DNA of 64,000 nt from CAVTWD01 sp963738325 (GTDB taxonomy: Bacteria > Actinomycetota > Acidimicrobiia > Acidimicrobiales > Ilumatobacteraceae): positions 1,054,001 to 1,118,000 of the forward strand of contig CAVTWD010000001.1 in NCBI GenBank assembly GCA_963738325.1, given 5' to 3'. Shown here in pieces: positions 29,440-38,500 of the stretch (position 1 is its first letter; each line of letters opens with the position of its first letter). A program made the position numbers and the translations under genes. The notes beneath the pieces are model-generated. The model did no database searches. It saw nothing but the letters and a program-made list of their open reading frames with translations, and had not been told where the DNA came from.

Positions 29440-29619
29440 ATGCGACTGATACGAGCGTTCTCCGTCGGGATGGCGGTTGGCTATCTGATCTGGTCGGGCA
29501 AGGGCTCGCAGTGGTTCCATGCGATCGAGTCCCGGTCGCAGATGCCTGAGTCAGGCCACTCGTTGCCACCACGGGCCACCGAGCCTCACTCTGACTTCGC
29601 GTCTTCGCCGGCCGTGTGA
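29440..29619 (+). CDS. Small membrane-associated protein
   Basis: The ATG at 29440 lies 7 bp after GAGGAAGGGG and gives 59 residues. IRAFSVGMAVGYLIWSG at the N-terminus is a short membrane segment, followed by a polar tail. It resembles small YtxH-like membrane proteins in size and layout only. Function is unknown. Confidence 0.45.
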   Translation: MRLIRAFSVGMAVGYLIWSGKGSQWFHAIESRSQMPESGHSLPPRATEPHSDFASSPAV

Positions 29620-30242
29620 CGCACCACCCGGCCGGTCTGGGGGCACCGGGCTGAACACATTTCTGGTGCTCGAAGATTGACGGGCGGGCCGGGGCCACCT
29701 GGTCGATCCACGCTGGTGCTCACGACACCCTCTGCCGCGCGGGACGCCGGCTCCCCGGGGTCGGCGCAGCGACGGAGCACGCAACGAACAATCGCCCGCT
29801 CGGCTGGTTCGAGCGGGCGACGCCTACATGCGGGCGCGTCGGTACGGGGCGGCTCCGCTCCGCCGGGCTGCGGGCGGAGTCTCGTGGTTTCATGGCATGT
29901 AGCAGTAGCTCGGCGTGGACTACTTCAGCGGTCGCCAGCGCCCCGTAGAAGTTCGAACGCCCGTCAAGCTTGTGCGTGACGGGCAGCTGGCCCGCGTAGG
30001 CGCCCCTCTTCACACCGTTGTGCACCCAGCGATAGGTGACACGGGTACGTGCCGGCCAGCAGGGCCCGGCTCGGTTGGCTCCTCGATAGCGAGCCCAAAC
30101 GGGCACGAGCACCGAAACGGGCATCATGCCCTGTGTGGGACTTCTTGCGACGAGTTCGTCGCACCGGACGACGGCGCCGCAGCGTTCCTGCAGACTTGGG
30201 GAAAGAAGCGCGCTGGACGGCAGCGAGACGACGGGAGGCAGC
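29620..30242. other. Gene-poor stretch with one hairpin
   Basis: I see no supported gene. A perfect 11-bp inverted repeat (tcgcccgctcg at 29792-29802, complement at 29810-29820) could act as a terminator or protein site. The region before 30243 should hold the promoter of the DinB-type gene. Confidence 0.4.
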
Positions 30243-30827
30243 ATGCCAGAAGAGTTCGAGGGGGATCTTGCGGGAGCCGTGTTCTGGGGCGCCGATCTCA
30301 GCGGTGCCCGCTTCCGCGACGTCAACCTCACCAACGCGAAGATCAGCCACGCCTGGCTTGTCAACGTCGACATCGACGCGTTGGTCGACACAGTTGTCAT
30401 CAACGGCGTCGACGTCACGGCATTCGTGAACGAGCGTGACCCGTGGTACCCGCTGCGCGCGATGCTCCGCCCGTCCGACCCGGAGGGCATCCGCGCCACC
30501 TGGGCGGCACTCGAAGACGAGTGGGCGAAGACGCTCACCTGGGCGCTGGCTCTCCCCGAAGACAGGCTGCACGAGTCGGTCAACGATGAGTGGTCCTTCG
30601 TCCAGACGCTGCGACATCTCGTTTTCGCGATGGACAAGTGGTTCACGGCGCCGATCCTCGGAGGAAGCTTCGACCCGATCGGGTTGCCGAACAGCGGCTC
30701 GGTCGACTTCCCGTGGCCTGACCTCGATTACGACCTGGCACCGTCTGTCTCGGAAGCCCTCGCCGTGCGCGTGTGCGACCCGCGCGCACGGCCGAGGGCT
30801 TCCGAGCATAATGGTGCCAGGTCGTAA
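30243..30827 (+). CDS. Pentapeptide/DinB-type protein, 3' end replaced by an inverted copy
   Basis: From the ATG at 30243 the protein reads FWGADLSGARFRDVNLTNAK (pentapeptide-like), VNERDPWYPLRAMLRPSDP, then a DinB-fold helical part with DEWSFVQTLRHLVFAMDKW. Family members I recognise continue about 50 residues further, with a VLENGTNPVQE-type segment. Here the reading breaks off at about residue 178, where the DNA folds back, and ends in junk at 30827. The gene is therefore truncated. The family is related to DinB/YfiT metal-binding proteins with a possible thiol-transferase role. Confidence 0.65.
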   Translation: MPEEFEGDLAGAVFWGADLSGARFRDVNLTNAKISHAWLVNVDIDALVDTVVINGVDVTAFVNERDPWYPLRAMLRPSDPEGIRATWAALEDEWAKTLTWALALPEDRLHESVNDEWSFVQTLRHLVFAMDKWFTAPILGGSFDPIGLPNSGSVDFPWPDLDYDLAPSVSEALAVRVCDPRARPRASEHNGARS

Positions 30828-31127
30828 TCGAGGTCAGGCCACGGGCAGCTGCTGTTCGGCAACCCGATCGGGTCGGCTCCGAGGATCGGCGCCGTGAACC
30901 ACGTCGATGGCCAACCAGATGTCGCAGCGTCTGGGCAAAGGACCACTCATCGTTGACGCACTCGTGCAGCCTGTCTTCGGGGAGAGCCAGCGCCCAGGTG
31001 AGCGTCTTCGCCCACTCGTCTTCGAGTGCCGCCAGGTGGGGCGCATGCCCTCCGGGTCGGACGGGCGGAGCATCGCGCGAGCGGGGGCCCACGGGTCACG
31101 CTCGTTCACGAATGCCGTGACGTCGAC
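30408..31127. repeat. Large inverted repeat (fold-back) of the DinB-type gene
   Basis: The sequence 30408-30772 reappears in reverse complement at 30781-31127, giving arms of about 350-365 bp around a centre near 30777. The two arms match closely over long stretches, with clustered differences and small deletions (4, 6 and 9 bp). At 31127 the order inverts again into a third, more diverged copy (31134-31696). Such a structure would form a long hairpin in single-stranded DNA. Confidence 0.85.
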
Positions 31128-31133
31128 AGGGTT

Positions 31134-31696
31134 GTGATCAACGGGGTCGACGTCACGGCATACGTGAACGAGCGCGACCCGTGGTACCCGCTGCGCGCCA
31201 TGCTCCGTCCGACGAACCCGGAGGACATGCAGGCGACGTGGGCGGCGCTGGAAGGCGAATGGGCGAAGACGGTCACGCGGGCCGCAGCTCTTCCCGAAGA
31301 CCTGTTGCATCAGTCGGTCAACGACGAGTGGTCGTTCGTGCAAACGCTGCGACATCTCATCTTCGCGATGGACAAGTGGTTCACCGCGCCGATCCTCGGC
31401 GAAGGCTTCCACCCGATGGGGTTGCCGAACAGCGGCTCGGTCGGCTTCCCGTGGCCAGGCCTCGACTACGGCCTGACGCCATCTGTTGCAGACGCCCTCG
31501 CCGTTCGCGCGGTTCGGGCCACCAGCTTTCGCGACTACCTCGGATCGGTTGCTACGACCGACTTCCGCACCCCGTCGACGTGCTCGAGAACGGCACGAAC
31601 CCAGTCCAGGAGTGCATCTACACCGTCTTCGAGGAGGAGTTCTGGCACAATCGATACGCCATTCGCGACCTCGTGCAGCTGAAGGCGGCGAACTAG
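31134..31696 (+). pseudogene. DinB-type gene, third copy lacking its 5' end
   Basis: The copy starts abruptly at VVINGVDVTAYVNERDPWYP, without the pentapeptide part, and continues through DEWSFVQTLRHLIFAMDKWF and SVADALAVRAVRATSFRDYL. A frame change near 31570 is needed to reach VLENGTNPVQECIYTVFEEE and the stop. It differs from copy 1 at many silent and some coding positions, so it was a separate tandem paralogue before the rearrangement. Confidence 0.7.
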
Positions 31697-31859
31697 TGCC
31701 GTGACCGGTGACTAAGGCCCCGTCCGCCGAGCCAGGGTGGGTGCCGGCAAGGCGCGACGAGGAAGCAATAGTCGCAGCACTATTGCGACGAGGCGCAACG
31801 CAGTCGGCGCCGTCACTGGCCGGCGCAACGGGGCGAACGTTGCCGGTCACGGCATTAGC

Positions 31860-31883
31860 GGGAGGGGGGCGGGCCCCCCTCCC
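31860..31883. terminator. Strong GC hairpin, possible terminator
   Basis: A perfect 11-bp inverted repeat (gggaggggggc / gcccccctccc) with a 2-bp loop lies about 160 bp after the DinB-type remnant. There is no T tract, which is common for actinobacterial terminators. Confidence 0.4.
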
Positions 31884-31978
31884 GGCCCCCTCCTGACGCG
31901 GCCGTGGTGGCGGTGAGGGTTGGTCGGGCCGGCGGAGCCGGCCCTCGTGCGACCAGCTGGTCGCGGTGGTCGAGCGTG

Positions 31979-33607
31979 ATGAACATCAACGAGGTGCTGG
32001 ACGGTCATGTCGCGTTGGAAGTCGAGTGCGTCGATCGGCTCTATCTGAACGCCTACGTCCCCAACCTCCAGGTGGGTGCGCAGGTGAACCGCTTCTTGGA
32101 GGATCACCTCGGGCTTCCCGATCGCGCTCGCCGGCGCTCATCGAGAAGATCGGCAACCGGTTCCGGCGCGAGGTGAAGGCGTTCGCGGCGGCCAACGAGA
32201 TCCCGATCCTGCAGCTGAAGAAGCCCGACCGCAGCCGCTGGGATGACCGCAAGCTCGACCACGTCCGCCCCTATCTCGAGCGAGCCGAACGCGACGGCCG
32301 GTTCGGGGTGGTGGCCATCGTGGCCGCCCAGGAGTTCCAGTGGGTGTTCACGCGCCACGAAGCGCACCGGCGTCGACGGCGGCGGCGATCTACTTCGGGT
32401 TCGCCAAGGACCGAGCGCCGGGTCGGCGTCTACTACTTCTACGTGCTCGATCCCGAGTTCGGGCCCGGGTTCATCAAGATCTGCACCTACTTCCCCTACC
32501 CGGCCAAGGTGTGGGTCAACGGCCACGAGTGGGCCAAACGCCAAGCCGACCGGGCCGGTGCTCGACGTTCGCCGGCGCTGGCCAACGGGTTCGCCTCCTG
32601 CGCGCAGCCCGACGGCGCTGCAAGCCATCTGCGACCGGTTCGGCCCCGGCGACGTCCAGGCGTTCTTCGACCGCTGGATCACCACCATCCCCACGCCGCT
32701 TCACCGCCGCCGACCGGGCCGCGGGCTACTGGTGGGAGCTGTCGATGCGCCAAGTCGAGGTGTCCCGCACCCTGGTGTTCGACGACCCTCGCCGGGCCCG
32801 TGGGTTCTTCGAAGCCCTGGTCGCCGACAACATCGGCATCGGCCGACCCGCACGAGGTGGCCGTCGTGTTCGCCCGCCCGGTCCGCACGACCACCAAAGC
32901 GCCCGTACCGCACCCGGGTGTTCAGGCCCGGCACCGAAGTGAAGATCGACTTCTCGCTACAAGCACTCCCGGGTCAAGCAATACCTGAAAGAAGGGAGAG
33001 CCCTGCGCATCGAGACCGTCATCAACAAGCCCGTCCGACATCGGCGATCCTCGCCCGGCTCGAGCACCTGCCCGAACTCATCGCCAAGGCCCGCGCGGTC
33101 AACGGTCGTCTGCTTATGATCGAACGTGCCGGTCAGGGCTGTGCCATCGGCTCTGCGCTCTTCGAGCGCATCCACCAGCCCTACATACGGGAGGGCCAAC
33201 GAACCGGAGCCCTGCGCTTCGGGGACCCACGCGCCATGGCCCTGACCGGCGCCCTCTGCCGTGTTCGTCCACGCCGTCGCCGGCTTCACCAACAAGAGCC
33301 TTCGCGGGCTGGTCGCCGGACTGCTCGGACACGGACTACACCCGATCGCAGATGACCTACGACCTGCGCCGCCTCCGCCTCCACGGCCTCATCGAACGCA
33401 TCCCCCACACCAACACCTACACCCTCACCCCCGACGGCATCCGAGTCGCCGTCTTCTACAACAAGGTCCACGACCGCGTCCTCCGACCACTCGTCGCCGC
33501 GGCCGACCAACCACCCGCACCACCTCGAGCTCCGCCGCGCCCTCGCCACCATCGACCGAGTCATCACCGACTACGTCGACCACGCGCGCCTCACCCCCGC
33601 CGCATGA
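31979..33607 (+). pseudogene. Conserved actinobacterial protein of unknown function, heavily frame-disrupted
   Basis: The ATG at 31979 starts MNINEVLDGHVALEVECVDR. Segments in changing frames then read in a consistent order: IGNRFRREVKAFAAANEIPI, VAIVAAQEFQWVFT, YFPYPAKVWVNGHEWAKRQA, WWELSMRQVEVSRTLVFDD, then MTYDLRRLRLHGLIERIPHT and TYTLTPDGIRVA (winged-helix-like), ending near 33605 with DYVDHARLTPAA. Full-length relatives of about 540 residues with these blocks occur widely in actinobacteria. At least eight shifts are needed here. It may be true decay or sequence error. The role of the family is unknown to me. Confidence 0.6.
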
Positions 33608-33833
33608 AACTTGCCGACATGCTCAACGTTCTGGCCCCAGAGCACAGCTAGGAGCGGGACGGGGACTCCGGGTCAGGGGCACCCTCCGGCTTCGGAGAAT
33701 CGCCCCCCGCCAGCCGTTGCTCCTTGTTGCGCGCGGCTGGCCACGGCCTGCGTTTCCAGTGGATCCTGCCAACTGTTTGCTCAGGCACTCGCGGTGGCGA
33801 AAGCATTCGGCAGGAGATAGCGCTCTGACGACT

Positions 33834-34061
33834 GTGAGCACGAGAGACGACGCTCCAGAAGTCCAGGGTCGCTTCCCTGGCAGGACTTCACCCTCGTGGC
33901 GTGTTTTCCAACATACGACCGGTGTCGGATGCATCTACGTGAAGGACTTGACCACCATCGACCGCGAGGTTCTCGAGGCCATCATCTCCACGTCGTACGC
34001 AACGCTCACGGCGAGCACGTACAGGAAGCGAGCACGCGAAGGCGGCAATCGCAAGATGTAG
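33834..34061 (+). pseudogene. DUF1801-like C-terminal fragment
   Basis: The last 45 residues of this frame, VGCIYVKDLTTIDREVLEAI then ISTSYATLT, match the end of DUF1801 proteins (CIYVKxLxxVDxxVLxxLI). The upstream part is unlike the family. The GTG at 33834 is only the first in-frame start. It is probably a 5'-truncated remnant. Confidence 0.45.
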
Positions 34062-34217
34062 CTCCTCACCCCACCGACGCCCGGCGCGGGAAGATCGACG
34101 TCGGTGTGGCACGCCTCCCGCAACCGCCGGCCGGCACCCGATCCGGCCAACATCGTGACCCGGGCTGCCGGCCCATCGCCGAGGGTCTGCACGACCTCCG
34201 GCGACAGCCGGACGAAC

Positions 34218-34496
34218 TCAGTACACCCCGTACCCAAGAGCGCCATGGTGTAGGGGGAAGCCCGCCCTCGGCTCGCGGGCGAGCACCCGGCCGGCTTCCG
34301 CGCTCCCCTGCGTCGGCCTCCACTCGGGGATCGTATAGTGATGGTCCTGGCTGGCGAGGGCCGTTCCGGCGGGGGCGCCCAGCGCCAGTAGGGTCACGGC
34401 GCCGGCCGCAAGCAACGCGCGTGTCTTCGTCACGTTCTTCTTCATCCCGGTCCGCACCTGGATCGTCTGCCCCTCGTTCTGCTGGTTGGTGTTCAT
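34218..34496 (-). CDS. Small secreted protein of unknown function
   Basis: The protein is 92 residues, or 75 from the Met at 34445. KKNVTKTRALLAAGAVTLLA then LGAPAGTALASQ is a clear signal peptide with an AxA-like cleavage site before SQDHHYTIPEW. The mature part (about 45 residues) has no recognised domain and no cysteines. Confidence 0.55.
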   Translation of the reverse strand: MNTNQQNEGQTIQVRTGMKKNVTKTRALLAAGAVTLLALGAPAGTALASQDHHYTIPEWRPTQGSAEAGRVLAREPRAGFPLHHGALGYGVY

Positions 34497-34959
34497 GTTC
34501 CGTTGCCTTTCGGTCGGGCGGCGCCTGGCTGGTCCGCCTGCCCCAACGGTGCTGGACCACTGGCCTCGGCAACATCCCTCTCACTGCGGCTTTCTGCTCG
34601 CGCCGAGGTAAGGCGTTCCTGTCTTGCCGGTCACGGTCGAGGCCAGTGCCCGCCCGCCTCGGGGAGCAACGGTCGCGGCGTTGACGCCCGGCGAGTTGCC
34701 CAACGGGGCACGTGCATCTCTTCTCGCCATCCTGCTAGGTCGGCTCGGGGACGACCTGCCCGGGCCCACGCTCACCTTCCGGTCAGGTCGGCCTTACCTT
34801 CGGGTCAGCACGGCACCGCATCGGCGGGGATGGTGCTGGCCTCGGAATGATCGGAGCCTGTCTGCGTGGACCAGCCGCTCCCCGACCACGAGCACAGGAC
34901 GAGTCTCAACGCGGCCCGCGGTAAGTACGCGCGAAACTGGCGCGGGAAGAGGGGTCGCC
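34497..34959. other. Intergenic stretch before the FHA gene
   Basis: No supported gene is present. It must hold the divergent promoters of the small secreted protein and of the FHA-kinase operon. Confidence 0.4.
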
Positions 34960-35550
34960 GTGGAAGGTCACCTCGAGGTCTGGACGGCGTCGGGTCGCAC
35001 GCTCCTGCCGCTCGGTGCGGACCGTTGCACCGTCGGCAGCTCCGCGGACAGCGACCTCGTCGTCGACGATCCCTCGGTGTCGCGCACCCACGTGCTGCTC
35101 GAGCAGTTTGGTGGTGCGTGGTTCGTCGAAGATCTCGGGTCGCGCAACGGCACCTATCTCAACGGGCAGCGGATCAACGGCCGGCGAGTGGTGAAGCCGG
35201 GCGACGAGATCCGCCTCGGTTTGGCCCGGGTCGTGCTCCGTGGCGTGATCTCCGGGAGCGGCCCGACGACCTCGTTGGTCGACGAGCCACCGGTGCTGAC
35301 CCGGCGTGAAGGGGACGTCCTGGTGGCGCTGTGCCAGCCGCTCCTGTCCGGAGATCCGTTCACGGAGCCGGCGTCGATCCGCGAGATCGCCGCGGCGTTG
35401 GTCGTGTCGGATGCGGCGGTGAAGCAGCACCTGGCCAACCTGTTCGACAAGTTCGGCATCGTCGAGGGAGACCGGCGCCGGGTCCGGCTGGCCAACGCCG
35501 CCCTGTCCTCGGGCGCGGTGAGCTTGAGCGATCTCCAGACGGGTGGGTGA
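34960..35550 (+). CDS. FHA-domain protein with C-terminal winged helix
   Basis: A GTG at 34960 lies 6 bp after GAAGAGGGG and gives 196 residues. The FHA domain (residues 5-95) has CTVGSSADSDLVVDDPSVSR, then THVLLEQ and LGSRNGTYLNGQ, with the phosphothreonine-binding Gly/Arg/Ser/Asn set. The C-terminal half (LTRREGDVLVALCQPLL, then IREIAAALVVSDAAVKQHLA) is a winged helix as in actinobacterial FHA-HTH proteins. It overlaps the start of the kinase gene by 8 bp, so it is a likely partner or substrate of that kinase. Confidence 0.88.
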   Translation: MEGHLEVWTASGRTLLPLGADRCTVGSSADSDLVVDDPSVSRTHVLLEQFGGAWFVEDLGSRNGTYLNGQRINGRRVVKPGDEIRLGLARVVLRGVISGSGPTTSLVDEPPVLTRREGDVLVALCQPLLSGDPFTEPASIREIAAALVVSDAAVKQHLANLFDKFGIVEGDRRRVRLANAALSSGAVSLSDLQTGG

Positions 35551-38500
35551 CGTGAGCGAGGTGACGCCGACGCGGCTGCACGGCCGGTACGAGGTGGTGG
35601 CCGTCGTCGGCCGAGGTGGCGAAGGGACGCTCGTCCGGGCGGTGGATCGACGTCATGGCCGCGACGTCGCCCTGAAGCTCCGCGGTGTCCCGGACGACCC
35701 ACGGGATGCCGAGCGCATGCTGGTCGAATCCCGGACCTTGCTGTCGCTCAAACCCCATCCCGGGCTCCCGCTCGCCCGCGACGACTTCTTCGAAGGTGAC
35801 CGCCACGTGCTGGTCATGGACTGGGTCGACGGTGTCGACCTGGCGGCGGTGCTGGCCGAGCATGGGCAACCGGGACTGCCCCCATCGACGGTGCTGCGCT
35901 GGCTGGCCCCGGTCGCCGAGGCGCTCACCCACCTGCACACGACCGACCCGCCCGTCGTCCACGGCGACGTCAAGCCCGCCAACCTGATGCTCACCTCGTC
36001 GGGACGGGTGGTGCTCGTCGACTTCGGCGTGTCCTCGGTGCGCGGCCTGCGGCCCCGCGGCGGCACGCCCGGCTACCGGGCTCCCGAGGTGGCCGCTGGC
36101 GCCGTGCCCACCCGGGCGGCCGACGTCTACGGCTTGGCGGCGTCCGCCTTCGCGTTGCTCACCGGGCGGCCGCCCTCCGGGGTCCTCCCCACGTGGGAGG
36201 GCATCGATCCGCAACGGGCGGCCCAGCTCGAGCGAGCGCTGCGTCGGGGACTCGCCACCGATCCCGCCCATCGCACGGCGACCCCGGGCGAGCTCGTCGA
36301 GGAGCTGCGTGCAGGATGGGACAGCGAACCGTTGCCCACCGGTGTCGTCACCTTCCTCGGCACCGATGTCGTCGGATCGACACGACTGTGGCAGGAGCTG
36401 CCCGACACGGCACCGGGATTGCTGGCCGAACACCTCCTCGTCGTCGACCGCGCCGTCGAAGCCCACGGTGGGCGCCGCATCGGCGAGGCCCTCCAGGGCG
36501 ACTCCACCATGTCCGTCTTCCACCGCGCCGGCGATGCCGTTCGCGCCGGGATCGACCTCCAACGCGCGCTCGCCGGCGGCCGGATCCAGGTGCACTGCGC
36601 CGCCCACACCGGCGAAGCCATCGCCGTCGACGACAACTTCGTCGGAGCCACCCTCAGCGTCGTCGCCCGCATCCGATCCCTCGCCGACGCCGGGCAGGTC
36701 CTCCTCTCGGCGACCACGGCGCGGCTGGCCGCCCCCGACCTCCCACCCGAGGTTCGCCTCGTCGACCTCGGACCACACCGCCTCGACGGCTTCGATCAAC
36801 CAGAAACCCTCCTCGCCATCGACGCCACCGGCCTTGCCGTCCCCCCCGACCCCGCACAGCCCCCGTACCGGGGTCTGGTCCCCTACGACGTGGACGACGA
36901 CGAGTCGTACTTCGGGCGAGACCGCGAGATCGACGTCTGCCTGCAACGCCTCGCCCAGTCTCCCCTGCTGGCGGTGGTGGGCCCGTCCGGGTGCGGCAAG
37001 TCCTCCCTCGTCCGAGCGGGAATCGCCAGCCGGCTCCGCCGATCAGGGCAGCCGGTGCTCGTGTTCAGTCCGGGCTCGGACCCCGCCACAGCACTGCACG
37101 GCGCGCGGCAGGCGGCCGGCCCGACGACGGTGCTCGTCGTCGACCAGCTCGAAGAGCTCTTCGGCCCGGAGGTCGGCGCCGGCGCGGTCGACGAGTTCCT
37201 CGACGATGTGTTGAGCGAGCTCGAGGGGGCGCCGGTCGTCGTCGCCCTTCGCGCCGACCACGTCGGCTCGATCAGTACCAACCCGGCATTCGCCCACCAG
37301 CTCGAAGCGGGACTCCACCTCGTCACCCCGATGACCGAGGACGAGTTGCGCGACGTCATCGAGCGGCCCGCCCACCTCGCCGGACTGCGGCTCGAGCCCG
37401 GTCTCGTCGAGCTCTTGTTGAGCGACGTTCGTGGCGAGCCCGGCAGCCTCCCGCTGCTTTCCTTCGCACTGGCGGAGACGTGGGCGAATCGCGACGGTCG
37501 GGTCCTCACGGTCGACGGCTACCTGGCGACCGGCGGGCTCCGCCGGGCGATCGCCACCTCGGCCGAGCGGCTCTACGAGGGGCTGCCCGAGAACCAACGA
37601 GCGTTCGCGAGGTCAATCTTCCTGCGGCTAGTGACATCGGGGCCCGACGGGGAAGCGATCCGCCAGCGCATCCACGTCGGACTCGATCGTCACCGACGAG
37701 GAGCACCGTCGGGTGGTCGACGTGTTCGTGCGCAGCCGGCTCGTCATGGCCGGCGACGACGGGCTGGAGGTAGCGCACGAGGCCCTCGTGCGCGAGTGGC
37801 CGAGGCTGCGGACGTGGCTCGACGACGACGTCGAGGGTCAGCGGATCCTCCGCCACCTCGCCGTGACGGCCGAGGCGTGGGAGGGGCTGGGGCGACCGGA
37901 CAGCGAGCTCTACCGCGGCCTCCGCCTCGCCCAAGCCGAGGAGTGGCGGGCACGTGGCGACCCCGACATCACCCCCGTGGAGCAGGCGTTCCTCGATTCC
38001 AGTGGGAGCCGGGAACGAGCCGAAGCGGACGCGCGAAGCGCAGCGAGTCCGCGGGCAGGCCCGCCAGAACCGGCGCCTGAGGGTCCTCCTCGCCGCCGCC
38101 GCGGTCCTCCTCGTCGGCGCCATCCTGGCGGGCATCCTCGCGGTACGTCAGCGCGACCGAGCCGACAGTGCCGCCCACGACGCGGAGGTCCAGGCGAGCC
38201 GCGCCGGGGCAGCTGCCGACAACGCCACGCAGCAAGCCACCCGCGCCGACGCCGCCGGAACCCTCGCCGAGGCCCGCCGCCTCGGCACGCAAGCGCTGGT
38301 GGTCGACGACTACGACCAGGCGCTGCTCCTCGCCGTGGAAGGGAGGCACCTCGAAGACTCGCCCGAGACACGGGTGAACCTGCTCGCCACCATCCAGCGC
38401 AGCCCCGACGCCATTGCCGTGATCCGGAGCGAGACCGAAGCCTTCCTCGACCTCGGGTTCCTGCCCGACGGCAAGACCCTGCTCGCGAGCGGGTATGGGG

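Noticed and set aside
29720..30646. A 308-codon minus-strand frame opposite the DinB-type gene
   Set aside because: Most of it is antisense to the conserved gene, and the remainder has no recognisable domain.
30643..31092. Minus-strand open frame encoding DinB-like sequence
   Set aside because: It is the inverted partial copy of the neighbouring gene, with small deletions and no valid 5' or 3' end. It is reported as a repeat and not as a gene.
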